Shown in pieces: positions 46,850-57,319 of a stretch of 64,000 nucleotides of DNA. Source of the DNA: Molossus alvarezi (Eukaryota > Chordata > Mammalia > Chiroptera > Molossidae); the NCBI GenBank assembly GCA_037176705.1, contig CM073886.1, forward strand, positions 93,386,001 through 93,450,000. The letters are read 5' to 3'. Numbering within the stretch: the first letter of the stretch is position 1; each line of letters begins with the position of its first letter. The notes below the pieces were generated by a model. That model was not told the origin of the DNA, searched no databases, and saw only the letters and a list, made by a program, of their open reading frames with translations. Position numbers and translations under genes: made by a program.

Positions 46850-47325
46850 ACCTTTTCATAAACTGCTTCCTTTTTGAGATTCTTCCCATTCTCTCAGCGG
46901 ATCCAAGTCTTCTCTGTCTTTAAAAATGAAGAAAGAAAAGCTCAAATCCACTTCCTTTATGAAGCCTGAAGTGTTTGCTGCTTCCTGCAAACAATTATAG
47001 CACCTCCTTCCACACACTCTTTAGGAAGTGAGTGTTCTCCACTTTCTACTGCTTCCATTAACTCTTAATGACGACAGTTTTCTGTCCAGCTTGATTCTAA
47101 ACTTCCTTAGGGCAACAACTTTACACATCTTTATCTTCCCTTGACACCTAATTTATATTGCACTTGATTTATACCACTGTAGTGTCTCATGTTGGATTCT
47201 TCTCCATGTCTGTCTTTCTCTCAAGACTGTGAACTTGAGGGTAGGAGTTGTGTCTCATTCATCTTTACAGACAGCACAGTGCCTGGCCCAGTGGTGCTCA
47301 GTGAATGGATGTGGAATAGACCTGA
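46850..47325 (+). repeat. L2 LINE 3' terminus
   Basis: 'cacttcctttatgaagcctg', 'acaattatagcacctccttc', 'ctcatgttggattcttctcc', 'gactgtgaacttgagggtag', gagttgtgtctcattcatc and 'agcacagtgcctggcccagt', ending gtgctcagtgaatgg. A long, clear 3' end. Confidence 0.85.
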
Positions 47326-47334
47326 GGTTTGGTA

Positions 47335-48300
47335 TGTACATAAATAAACAGGCATAAGGATTTGGATAAAAAAGAAGGAACTCAAAATGGATCATAGATT
47401 TAAATGTAAAATATTTTTTAAATAAAACATTTTAAAGAAAATATAGGAGAAAATGTCGTGACTTATAGTTGTTAGGCTTTTCAACATCTCACCAAAAACC
47501 TAATTCATTACACTAAAAATTAATAAATTGAACTTCATTAGAATTAAAAAATTCTGCTCTGCAAAAGACTCTATTAAAAAATAAAAACACAAGCTGCAGA
47601 CTAGATGAAAATATTTGCAAATCACATAACGGACACAGGACTTTTATCCAGAATACATAAATAACTCAACATTCAACAATAAGAAGAAAACAACACAATT
47701 TAAAAACAGGCGAAGACTTAAAGAGGCACTTCATCGTTGAGGGGAATGTAAAATAAAGTCCTGAAATGCCACTGCACATCTATGAGAATGGCTTTTTAAA
47801 ATGCAGTACCAAGTGCTGATGAGGAAAAGGACCAAATGGACCTCTCCTAGGTTCTGGTGGAACTCTACAGTAACACAGCCCCTCTGGAACACGGCGTGGC
47901 AGCCTCCTGGGAAGCTCAATGCATTTACCGCGAGGCGACAGTCCCATGCCCAGTGTGGTGCGACAGGTAAATGGATAAACAAACGAGATACATGCTCAAA
48001 GGAATATTACTCAGTAATAAAAAAGAGCAAATTTAGATGAGTCTCAAAGATATGGGTTACATTCTGTATGATTTCATTTATATTCTCAAAAAAACACAGT
48101 TGTAGTAATGGAAAACGGAGCAGTGGTCGCCACTGATTTGGGAGGGAGGAGTATGACCAGAAAACACAAGGGAATTTGTTGGGGTGATGGAACTGCTCTG
48201 TATCCTGACTGTGGTGGTCATATAAATCTACCCATGTGTTAACATTCATGGAAATGTACACCAATAAAAGATGATACTTTGTTAATTTTTAAATAATGTT
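47335..48300 (+). mobile_element. Old L1M: ORF2 end and 3' UTR
   Basis: Sense-strand L1 order: 'actcaaaatggatcatagat', 'ctgctctgcaaaagactcta', 'agatgaaaatatttgcaaat', 'atccagaatacataaataac', 'tggataaacaaacgagatac', 'ggaatattactcagtaataa', 'gtatgatttcatttatattc' and 'tgatggaactgctctgtatc'. Internal deletions and stops break the reverse-transcriptase C-terminus. It starts directly after an L2. Confidence 0.9.
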
Positions 48301-48669
48301 TTTAAGGGATGGGATGGAAAAAATTATACCTAGACAATTGTCTATAACAGAAAACTTGAAAATCCAGTGCACGGAAGAGGAGGACACCTGAGAATTCTCT
48401 TGGAGAAATAAATCTTGACTTTGAGCTTTGACGTTTCCAGACTGTGGTTGTGAGGGGGCCCAGCCCCCGTCCGGGCATTCTCTTTGCTGAGAGCCTCCTC
48501 CAGCATGAGTCATTGTATCCTGACACCAGCTGGTGGATTGAAGGACATTTGTATGCTGACAGCTTGATGTAGGGTTGACTATTCCTTGAGGAGGGAGTCA
48601 GGGGTATTGACTGACCTCACCTGTGACAACAATGTGCATCTCAGCCATCACTGGTAAGCCAGGTAACTA
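48301..48669. other. Unique non-coding sequence
   Basis: No gene or repeat recognised beyond possible residual L1 tail at the left edge. Confidence 0.35.
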
Positions 48670-48875
48670 GCCCTTATTCTTTATACACTTGCAAACACTT
48701 TTGTGAGTTCTATCTCGTCCAAATCTCAAAGAACCTCTGTGAGGAAAGGTTGGGTAGATATTATTATCTTTATTTTATGTAGGACAAAACCAAGACTGAG
48801 AGATTAACCGACTTAGCTAAGATCAAGCAACAAGGAGAAAGTCCAAACCCAGAGACTCAGGATTTCTGGCTTGTA
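48670..48875 (-). repeat. MIR SINE, antisense
   Basis: 'ctttatacacttgcaaacac', 'caaagaacctctgtgaggaa', 'agatattattatctttattt' and 'ccaagactgagagattaacc' are antisense MIR blocks in order. Confidence 0.85.
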
Positions 48876-48894
48876 TTCTTCATTCACTCCGTCA

Positions 48895-49357
48895 TTCATC
48901 CATCTAAAAAAGTATTTATTGAGTGCCTACTATATGATAGGGGATATCCCTCCAGTTGCTGAAGTTCCATCTGAAAGAAAAAACATATGGTCCGGCTGGT
49001 GTGGCTCAGTGGTTGAGCATTGACCCATGAACTAAGAAGTTGCTGGTTCTGTTCCCAGTCAGGGCACATGCCCAGGTTGTGAACCTGATCCCCAGTGAGG
49101 GGCATGCAGGAGGCAGCCAATCGATGTTCTCTCTCATCGATGTTTCTCTCTCGCGCTCCCTCTCCCTTTTCTCGCTCTAATATCAATAAAGTAAAAGGAA
49201 AAAAAATTAAAAAAAAAAAAAGACGTGCATAGATCTTCAAAACAAGGTACTAAATGATAAAGGCCATAGGTATGATAAGAACAAAGAGTTACAATAAGGG
49301 TGCTAATTGTTGAGGGATCAGGGCAGACTTCATAGAAAGGATGGGCTGTGATCTGGG
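48895..49357 (-). repeat. L2 LINE 3' fragment, antisense, carrying a SINE
   Basis: The left part has 'aagtatttattgagtgccta' (antisense L2 terminus) and then ccctccagttgctgaagttc. After the SINE at 48989-49220 it resumes with gtgcatagatcttcaaaaca and runs to gtgatctgggt. The L2 3' order is preserved. 48950-48988 plus 49226-49357 is about 92% identical to the reverse complement of 56070-56245, far closer than L2 copies normally are. Confidence 0.8.
48989..49220 (+). mobile_element. VES-type bat SINE inserted in L2
   Basis: Head ggtccggctggtgtggctca, A box tggctcagtggtt, degenerate B box ttctgttcccag, ggaggcagccaatcgatgtt, atcgatgttt, C/T tract, tctaatatcaataaag and a long A tail. Comparison with the related copy at 56.2 kb, which lacks the SINE, places the insertion in gaaaa(a/g)-type sequence and suggests a duplication of about 9 bases (aaaaacat / aaagacgt), now mutated. 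Confidence 0.93.
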
Positions 49358-50317
49358 TGTTTTCTGAGAGTGTTCTCCAAATAATCTCCTGCATACAAAT
49401 TTCCATCTCAGAATCTGTCTCCAGGAGATTCTACTCAAGACAACATCTTTTTTCAGGTAATATTCCTGTTATTGTAGGTTACTGGATACCCAACCTTCCG
49501 TTTTTGTACCTATATCCTGGATTATAAACTCATCTTCAATGGAAATTTTCCTATGAGAATCCTGTGTGGTCTAGGCTGTGGAAGTATCACTCCACGGAGA
49601 TCTTCTGTCCACTTCTGCCAGGTAGGTCACTGTTCCAGGACTAATGCTTATGTAAATTTCTCATCTTGACAGTCTCAAATCATGACAGAATTATGCATTG
49701 TAATTTCAATACAGCATGAAGCAGAAGCCTGAGGTTTGTTTGTTTCCTGAGAATATTTGTTTCCTTTTCCATAGCTTGGAGCACCAAACTTTATCAACTG
49801 CCTGTTAGGGTGGGTAGATTTTTTTTCTATATCCATCATTACTGAGGCTACATCCCTTTGAGCACCCCAGCTTCATGAAAGGGTACCAGTTCCCATTCAG
49901 GGCCCCTAAGGCCATGGCCTCATCTCCTGGCCTGATTGTGTGTTAAAATCCGAAGACGCACTGGCTGTTGCTGAATTTGATAATCACCCATGGGAAGCTT
50001 CAGAATCAGATTCCAAGCTTTATTTCTTAATTTCAGGAACCTTGAGATTTCCATTTATTTCTTGTAAATTGATATGCATGAATATGATTTTTAACAGATT
50101 GCCAGAATCTGAAACGATCACTAAGTAGCTGAATGTTTCCTAGAGCTAGGTTTTAGTAAGAAAGTGAAATCATAAGGGCACTGACCTTGGAACTGAAACG
50201 GAGGAAATTACATAACTAAGGAGAAAATGAAAGCATCAAACTGTCGTTTCCATGCCCAGGACAGGTCCTGATTGGCTAGGCATTAACGTGATAAAACCAG
50301 TTTACTTGGAATCCCCC
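49358..50317. other. Unique non-coding sequence
   Basis: No gene recognised. 49360-49420 no longer matches the L2 copy at 56 kb. 49450-49620 is faintly like old L1 3' UTR but not callable. Confidence 0.35.
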
Positions 50318-50450
50318 TTATGGAACTGTGAGTTCCTTGAGGGCAGGAACATAGATTGTTTGCTGTTGGATTCCTAGCATCTAGTTCATGCTCAGCACAC
50401 ATTAGATGTTCAGTCAATACGTGTTGACTAAATGAATGAATTATTGATGA
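50318..50450 (+). repeat. L2 LINE 3' terminus
   Basis: 'actgtgagttccttgagggc', aggaacatagattgtttg, 'ctagcatctagttcatgctc', 'cagtcaatacgtgttgacta' and aatgaatga. Typical end. Confidence 0.85.
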
Positions 50451-50599
50451 AGCAGTGCTGTGCAAAATAATCAGATGTTAAAAAATAAGAAGGAAGAATA
50501 TGGTATAACATTACATATTACAGAACACTGGTCTAAGGAGAATAATAAAAAATAATAGAAAAGGAAAATGTGAACTGAGTTTCATATCCATTCTTTCCA

Positions 50600-51780
50600 A
50601 TGTTCTGCCAGCAGATGTTTATTGAGTGTCTATTATTAATCTGGCTGGTTAGGCATGGAGAATTGGAAGGTGAGCAAAACGAAGGGTAGAGTTCCTGCCG
50701 ATGTAGAGATCTGGGGTAAGAAAACGTTTAATGAAAACACTAATAAGAAAAAAGTGGGTATAGAGAACCAGTGACCAAATGTTCTGTTAGCTTAGGAAAA
50801 ACTCTCTTTATACCTATTGTCCCAGTGTAATTTGCAATGGTATCCCCATTCACTCTCAAAAGCGTCCAGTTTGGATAGGCATCCTGGCTAAGACTGAGAG
50901 ATATTTGGTATTAGCTAAGCACACAATGGGGAGAACCTCCTAATCAGGAAATAGAGAAAAGGCTCCCTTGGGAAAGGCAAGACTGACCTGGAAAACAGAG
51001 GATGGAACACACAGGGTATGTGATTGTGTTGGGGTGCCAGTGCGGGGAGCCTGACAGGCAAATAGAACAGTATGTGCAAAGCAAGGACCATCAAGGAATC
51101 AACATAAGATCTGTGTGGCTCAAGTATCAAGGCAAGAGGTAGCCTAAAAAGGCAGATGGGACCTGGCTGTTGCTCAGTGGTTAGAGCATCGGCCCATGGA
51201 CCAAAGAGTCATGGGTTTGATTCCAGTCAAGAGCACATACCTGGGTTGCATTTTGGTCCCCAGCCCTGGTTGGGGTCGTGCAGGAGGCAAGCAATCAATG
51301 TGTCTCTCACGCGTCGATGTTTCTCTCTTTCTCTCTCTCCCTCCTTCCCACTCTATCTGAAGTTAAATGGAAAAATACCCTTATGGATTAAAAAAAAAGG
51401 TGGGGGGGCAGATGGCACTAGGCCTTATGGGCATTTTAGGACTTCGGAATTTTTCCTTTATCCTTTAATCAGGAATGGAAGTGGAAGAAGTGGGGGATTT
51501 AGCATTTTGCAAGGATTTGCTTTGGCTGTAGTACGGAGAACAGCTTTGAGAAATTTCAGGAAACTGAGTAGAAGACATGATAGTAGCTTGAAATAGAATG
51601 ATGGTGTGGATGAAAAGAAGTAAATGGATTTGAGATGAATCTAGAAGGCAAATGAAGAGAACTTGTTGATGAATTGGCTCTGGAGAGAGGGGAATAGAAA
51701 AATATCTAGAATAGGTTTCTAGCTTATGCACTTGGATGGATTGCTATGCAATTCACTGAACTAGGGAATGCAGCTAGTAT
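50600..51780 (-). repeat. Long L2-type LINE 3' region, antisense, carrying a SINE
   Basis: It starts with the antisense L2 terminus (cagatgtttattgagtgtct). It continues with 'gaaaggcaagactgacctgg', agtatgtgcaaagcaagg and then, beyond the SINE at 51160-51406, 'actaggccttatgggcattt', 'ttgctttggctgtagtacgg', agaagacatgatagtagc, 'ggatttgagatgaatctaga' and 'caattcactgaactagggaa'. About 900 bp of element remain. Confidence 0.7.
51160..51406 (+). mobile_element. VES-type bat SINE inserted in L2
   Basis: Head gacctggctgttgctcagtg with altered A box, B-box-like 'gggtttgattccagtcaaga', 'ccctggttggggtcgtgcag', caatcaatgtgtctctcacg and tcgatgttt. The C/T tract is followed by ggaaaaatacccttatggat, a decayed form of the tail stem-loop. 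ggcagatgg (51151-51159; 51407-51415) is the target duplication, next to a G-run in the tail. Confidence 0.92.
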
Positions 51781-51955
51781 TAAGATGTGGCATATTTATT
51801 TATCCATCCATGCATTTACCTCTTTAGGGAACCGACTCATTCAACTCTATTCATTGACACCTGGTACAAAGGAGACATTGCAGGCAATAACAAAGATGTT
51901 TACCATGAAATGTAACAAAGAGTATAAAATACACACATATCTATTTTACCTGTTA
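51781..51955. other. Short spacer
   Basis: No feature recognised. Confidence 0.3.
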
Positions 51956-52580
51956 TACTTTCAGCTACAAGTAATAGAAAACTCAAGTCAAAATTGTTTA
52001 AACAATGAGAACATTTATAAGCCCTAAAATGAGGATCTCCAGCCTGGCTGATTCAGTGGCCCTAAAGATATCAAGTATGTTGTTCTTTCCATCTTTCTGC
52101 TCTGCTGTCATTGCTCGTTGACTTTTCCTTGACTAGTACCCTTTATGGTTGCAAGATTGTTATGCCACTTTCAAGTACACGCAGCTATGAAAATATCCAG
52201 CAGCAGAATGACTGTTTCCCCCCATGCATCTCTGGTTTCAAATCTAGGAAACCCTTCCCAGAACCTCTCCAACCGATTCCTCCTCACGTCTTAGCGTAGA
52301 GTAGTGTCACATGTTTATTCCTAAGTGAGGACTATCAAGCGGAACGGGATTGCCATGACTTGTCCAGTGGGGCACATGGCCAGGGGGAAGAGGATGACTT
52401 GCCAAACAAACATGGGGTTTTGTTTATAAGGAAAAAAAGGAGTGGAATGACTGTAACGAAGGCAACCAAGGGTCTCTGCCATATCCATTGAGCAGAGCAG
52501 TATTAGTATAGTTTTAGGAGAGGTTCGGAGTACTTCAGGAGATTGAAGCACAAGACATATCCCTGGAGGTTGGAGGAGAA
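51956..52580. repeat. Unclassified old interspersed repeat, copy 2
   Basis: 'agctacaagtaatagaaaac', 'aacaatgagaacatttataa', 'ctttctgctctgctgtcatt' and a 'ggggcacatggccaggggga' block match the same mammalian repeat pattern as 38985-39410. Ends unclear. Confidence 0.45.
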
Positions 52581-53941
52581 GAAATGTTTCCAAGGCTAGG
52601 GAAGGTTATTAGGTTTACATCACTGAAGGCAGAACCTGAGGTCTGAGATTACTCTTAAAAGAATACTAGCCTAAATCCATCTTCACCCATTGAGTCCCAT
52701 GATTTCAGGCATCCTCCCAGCTTTCCTGAATTCCTCCAGTCATATAAATACTGGTTCTTGTTCATTCTAAGTTTCACTGAACTGAAAGAAGAATGGTTGA
52801 ATAGTGTTTTGCATAAAATACTAGAAATATTTGTTATATAGCTCTGGCTTACTCCGAGCTTGACCTGTTTCTGTCATTACCACTGGAATAGTTCTCCAGA
52901 TCTTGCCAGATTTTGAGTTGTCAGGATAATAATTTATCCATCTTGTTGTCAGATTCACAGCCAGTTTGCCTGACTCTAGGGGAATTTAAATGATTATTAC
53001 TACATATAGTGTGCACCTCATATTTTAAATGCATTTAATTCCAAATGTCCTCCCCCTGCCACACCTCATATCCAAAGACAAAAAACTGCTGCGGCACAAT
53101 GATCCCTATTGTGGAAACTTCCACCAAAGATCGGTTTCCCTTTAGGTTCCCGTAAGTGCTCACTAAAAGGACTTAATGCTCACAGACCACAGTTACTGAG
53201 TTAGGTCCCCCACCCCGGGGCCCAGACCTCTCCTATGTTTCCACATTCCCTCCGTCCTCACAACTCTCAAATTATGCCTGATTCCCAGGATGGCATATAC
53301 TTTTTTTTTTTTTTTTTTAAACAAATGGCCAATCTTGAAGCTGCTCATTTTAAAGACAACTCTCTGGATTTCTTTACAAGGCCAACCAGAAGTTATTTTG
53401 CATGATTACTAATTCATCCCCTTCTGTTTTCCCCCCTTACAATGGGTCTCTTTCAAGGTCTTAACTAGAAGCATTAAATTACCCTCCTGATGTATCCCTT
53501 TCTCCTCCTCCCAGGAATGTTTGGAAAGGAATCCAATTGTGGGCAGATGTTAGGCCTTTCTCAAAAGCATCTTGTGTCAAATAACAAGTATCCAATTGTA
53601 GCTCAAATGGAACACTAATAGTGATTTACATGTTAAGAGCAGTAATTACTGGCTTTGAAAGCATATCATAATGACTTTTTACAGTTGTTCTTATACTCTG
53701 TTATTCTTCCTTTCTTATTCTCTAGTCAGCGTTCTTAATTACAAGCCCCAGGAAAATTCACTGGGAGAAAACACAGCAAAACACATGAGATGGTGACGCG
53801 ACCTGGCCACCAGCAGCCAGCTCAGATTTGGTAGGTAAGGAGGGTCACAGGGCAGTAGTGGATATTTGGGCCTCTTTCTCCTACTCTCCTTTGCCCATCC
53901 TTAAAACTAAACACACAACTACCAGGGAATCACTTAATCAA
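52581..53941. other. Unique non-coding sequence
   Basis: Contains a T18 run at 53301-53318. Otherwise no exon, strong ORF or repeat recognised. Confidence 0.4.
53301..53318 (+). repeat. Poly-T tract
   Basis: 18 consecutive T followed by AAA. It could be the antisense tail of a lost retroelement, but no body adjoins. Confidence 0.85.
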
Positions 53942-53954
53942 AATATATCTATCA

Positions 53955-54152
53955 GTCCGGCTGGTGAGGTTCAGTGGTCGAGCTCGACCCATGCACCAAG
54001 AGGTCGCCGGTTCGATTCCTGGTCAGGGCACATGCCCAGGTTGTGGGCCAAATCCCCAGTGGGGGGCATGCAGCAGGCGGACAATCGATGTTCTCTCTCA
54101 TCGATGTTTCTCTCTCTCTCTCCCTCTCTCTCTAAAAAATCAATAAAGGAAT
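53955..54152 (+). mobile_element. VES-type bat SINE with rearranged tail
   Basis: Head gtccggctggtgaggttcag (A box mutated), B box gttcgattcc, 'ggcggacaatcgatgttctc', 'tcatcgatgtttctctctct' and tctaaaaaatcaataaagga. The tail sequence recurs inverted 15 bases later and merges with an AT-rich tract to 54250. aatatatctatca before the element and a related atatatttatca near 54237-54248 may be the target duplication, which would place the whole AT tract inside the insertion. Confidence 0.92.
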
Positions 54153-54183
54153 ATATATATGTGGGTCATTCCTTTATTGATTT
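54137..54183. repeat. Perfect 16 bp inverted repeat from SINE tail
   Basis: aaatcaataaaggaat (54137-54152) and attcctttattgattt (54168-54183) are exact reverse complements separated by 15 bases. The left arm is the SINE 3' end, so the right arm looks like a fold-back copy of it. Confidence 0.9.
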
Positions 54184-54250
54184 ATATATATAAATATATT
54201 TATATAAATATATTGATTTATATATAATAAATATATATATATTTATCAAA
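54184..54250. repeat. AT-rich low-complexity tract
   Basis: TATATA/AAATATAT alternation with internal palindromes; no GC for tens of bases at a stretch. Confidence 0.85.
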
Positions 54251-54748
54251 TATCTACTACTGGACTATCTAAGAGATTCACAATTTATTAATATCGCAGA
54301 TGCTCTCACAGTTGTTACGAGGTACCACCAGACCAGCAGAGAACTAATTCAACCACAGAATTCTGTTCTTTTCCCCCAGACTCCATGGGTTTGATTTTAC
54401 TAGATTAGTCTACGGCATTTTATCAGCTCTTTTATCCTTTATTGAAGGATATTATAAGAAATGGAGTTATTAAACGTGTGGTTATACTGGCTGCCAGGCT
54501 ATTATTGAGGACATTGTTTATTATATCATGCAGTGTCTTTTTTATGAGGACTCACTGGGAAAAATTCTATTTAATTTCATTACTGGAAGTAGTCATACTT
54601 CACCTGAACGAGTTTTTTCTTTCTTCTTTTTAAACATTTTATGGTCTTTGTGAATCACGTTACTGATCATGTTTCTCTTTTTGTTTTGACTACTGGAAAG
54701 CTCAGATTATAATGTGGCTCATCTCTAAAGTGTCCACTCAGACGTTGA

Positions 54749-54786
<38 letters not shown>

Positions 54787-55454
54787 GGGCTCACTCTTTA
54801 CTCCATCCTATTTTCCCCTACACTCAATTTACGCTGTCTTGATGGCTTCACTTTTTATTTTTTTTACGCAATAGAACTTTGTATCTTGCTCACATAATTG
54901 CTGAATGCAGGTATTTGGTAGGTGGCCTTCTGTGAGGTAATTTGGGGACCCACAACCCCTTCACTTTACTGATTTACCATCTTCTAGGGCCTCCTGCCCA
55001 CTGCACAGACTCACTACGTGGTGAAGAGAAAGAGAGAGGACCACACAGTACGTTTCACAGGGCAGCCACACAGCCTCAGCGGACGGTGAGGGAAGGTGGG
55101 ACGTGATCTAGCACTGTGTCCGGGAAGCAAGGAAGATGGGCATGGTAAATGACTAGCCAGTATTTGTCACAAAATGTCAAAAGTAAGGTACAAAAAACAA
55201 CAGTTCACTCTGTGTTCCTTAGGATAGTTCTGCTAATAGCACTAGCAGAATTGTTAGTGTCGGCAGAAACAACCATGGGTTGTTCTGGCATAGGATCCCA
55301 GAGGGACCGAGTTTCCTGTGGCACATTTCTCTTCTGTCCCTTCTTCTTCTGCCATTGCCTTTGTTCAGGTCTTTTCTACCTTCCTAGCCTCTGGAGAGGA
55401 CTGTCTATCTTCTAAACAGGTCTTTTTGTTTGTTTCTCTTTGCAAGTTGGCTCA
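54251..55454. other. Unique non-coding sequence
   Basis: Contains a (GT)16 tract. No gene or interspersed repeat recognised; 55000-55110 is somewhat G/A-rich. Confidence 0.4.
54752..54783 (+). repeat. (GT)16 microsatellite
   Basis: 32 bases of perfect GT alternation. Confidence 0.95.
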
Positions 55455-55997
55455 CATATTTTATTACTTAATGCTGTGTTTAAAAATCACCCCCAAATCC
55501 AGTGATTTAAAACAGCAATAATGATTTTTATCTCTCATGGTTTCTGTGGGTCAGAAATTTGGGGATCAGATTAGCTGGGTGGTTTTGGCTTAGGGTTTCT
55601 TATGAGATTGCATTGTGATGTCTGCTGAGGTTTGCAGTCATCTGAGAACTTGACGGGTGTTGGGGATCCACTCCCAACATGGCTCGGTTACATGGTTGGC
55701 GAATTGGTGCTGGCTGTTGGCCAGATGTCTGGTTCCTCTCCACGTGGGCCTCTATTCAGGGCTGCTAGAGCAACCTCAGGGCATGGTGGCTGGCTTCTTC
55801 CAGAATGAGCATTTAGGAGACATGGAACAAGCCACAGTGCCCTTTCTGACCTGCCCTCAGAATTCCTGCACTGTTGCTCCTGCCATATTCTTTCGTTCAC
55901 CCAGAACAGTCCTGATTCAATGCGAGAAGAGATGACACAAGGCCTTGGATATCAGGAGGCAAATCATTGGGGGCTATTTGGGATGCTGGCCGCCACA
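55455..55997 (-). mobile_element. Old LTR-like element, antisense
   Basis: On the minus strand it begins tgtggcggccagcatcccaa (TG), passes ggtgattt-type 'atgatttgcctcctgatatc' and 'ttgctctagcagccctgaat', and ends in a ttaaatcactgg and polyadenylation-like region. The antisense words 'gtttctgtgggtcagaaatt' and 'ccaggaggcaaatc'-like blocks fit the layout of the element at 25.6 kb. No internal sequence adjoins. Confidence 0.55.
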
Positions 55998-56029
55998 TGT
56001 ACCCTGCATTTAGAATATGTCCCTCCCTC

Positions 56030-56245
56030 AATCTCAAGTTTTCAAAATTCTCCCCATTTTCAATACCCAGATCAAAGCCCATCCTTTCTGTGAAGTCTGC
56101 CCTGATCACTCAACAATTAGCACCCCTATTGTAACTCTTTGTTCTTACCATACCTATGCCCTTTATAATTTAGTACCTTGTTTTGAAGATCTATGCATAC
56201 CTCTTTTCTTTCAGATGGAATTTAAGCTACTGGAGGGAGTGCAGA
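56030..56245 (+). repeat. L2 LINE 3' fragment
   Basis: 'aaagcccatcctttctgtga', 'agtctgccctgatcactcaa', 'attagtagc'-type block attagcacccctattgtaac, 'ttgttttgaagatctatgca' and 'ctactggagggagtgcagaa' follow the sense L2 3' end. It is the SINE-free inverted relative of 48950-49357. Confidence 0.75.
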
Positions 56246-57319
56246 AGGATTAGGCAAAAAGAGATACAGTGATACAGTTGCAACAGAAGCCTCAGCTGAT
56301 TCCACAGAGATCTCTCCGGTTGGGATGGCCCTTAAGAACATCCCGAATTGAGACGATAAGACTGGGCCTTCATGTCCCAACAACGACCAGTCACTGGATG
56401 CAAGTTGCCCCTGAGAAGAGTTTATAAAACTGGGAAAGATGGCCCCCTTTGGCCAAAGGTAATTCCCAGTGACACTCAGACATGAACCATCAGTAGCCAA
56501 TGCACCCAGCAACAAAGAAAAGTGATTGGGCCCTGGAGTCGGAGATGGGAGGTGGGGACTCTGAGCAGAGATCAGTATCCACTGTAGTCCACCCTTGGGC
56601 TGCTCAGTTCCATTTCCACGTGCATTTCGTAGTAACGTTGTTCTTGCCAGGAAAATCATCATCAGGTTTCTGATTGCTCTCATTTCCAAAGGAATCTTAT
56701 GTAAAGAAAGTTAGTGGGGAAAGTTAACAGCCCCTGTTGCTACAAATAGTTTGAAGAGCACAATCAGTTTTCATAAGGTTAAGATACTGTACTTATCTAT
56801 TAACCATCCAAATTGGGCAGCAGAGTATCAAAAGATACCCCAATTATTCACTGAGTGTGAAATATAGTCTTCCCTTTCTTCACTCTGTCACAGCAGCTGT
56901 ACCACCTCCTGATGATCAGTGTACATCACTCCTGCCAGACGGTGGTCCCTCCTCTGCCTGCTGGTTTCTTGACCTGAAGAACTGTAAGTGACCCAGTGGC
57001 AGCCATAGTTTAAAGTACAATGGGACTCTTCCTGTGTCCCCTGGTGGAAGGAGTCACCTGGGAAACAGGACTTCAACCACAGAGCCTACAGTTGTGAGGA
57101 CAGGAAAACAGATTCCACAGGTGGGCCACTGTGAGTGCAAAGTATATACAAAGTATATACAAAGTATATACAAAGATAACGAGAGAGAAAATAGAGAAGA
57201 GCAGTTAAGAACATGGTGGATAAAATGTGAAGTTCTATTACATATATGCTATGAATAAATATAACACGAACACTTCAAAAAAGGTATAGTGTGGGACACA
57301 AGCAAAGTACAAGTATGAG
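56246..57319. other. Non-coding sequence
   Basis: 56250-56700 has words such as 'cctcagctgattccacagag' and 'gagtttataaaactgggaaa' that feel like an interspersed repeat, but I cannot name it. A 155-codon minus frame covers it with no known domain. An 11 bp tandem repeat is at 57139-57175. Confidence 0.35.
57139..57175 (+). repeat. 11 bp tandem repeat
   Basis: aaagtatatac three times exactly, plus a partial fourth unit. Short minisatellite-like array. Confidence 0.9.

Noticed and set aside
49134..56253. Shared peptide-like frame in the two L2 copies (minus 49134-49406; plus 56017-56253)
   Set aside because: The matching peptides follow from about 92% DNA identity of non-coding L2 3' sequence; this is not evidence of a gene.
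57139..57175. CRISPR-like or functional tandem array
   Set aside because: Only three contiguous 11 bp units with no spacers.
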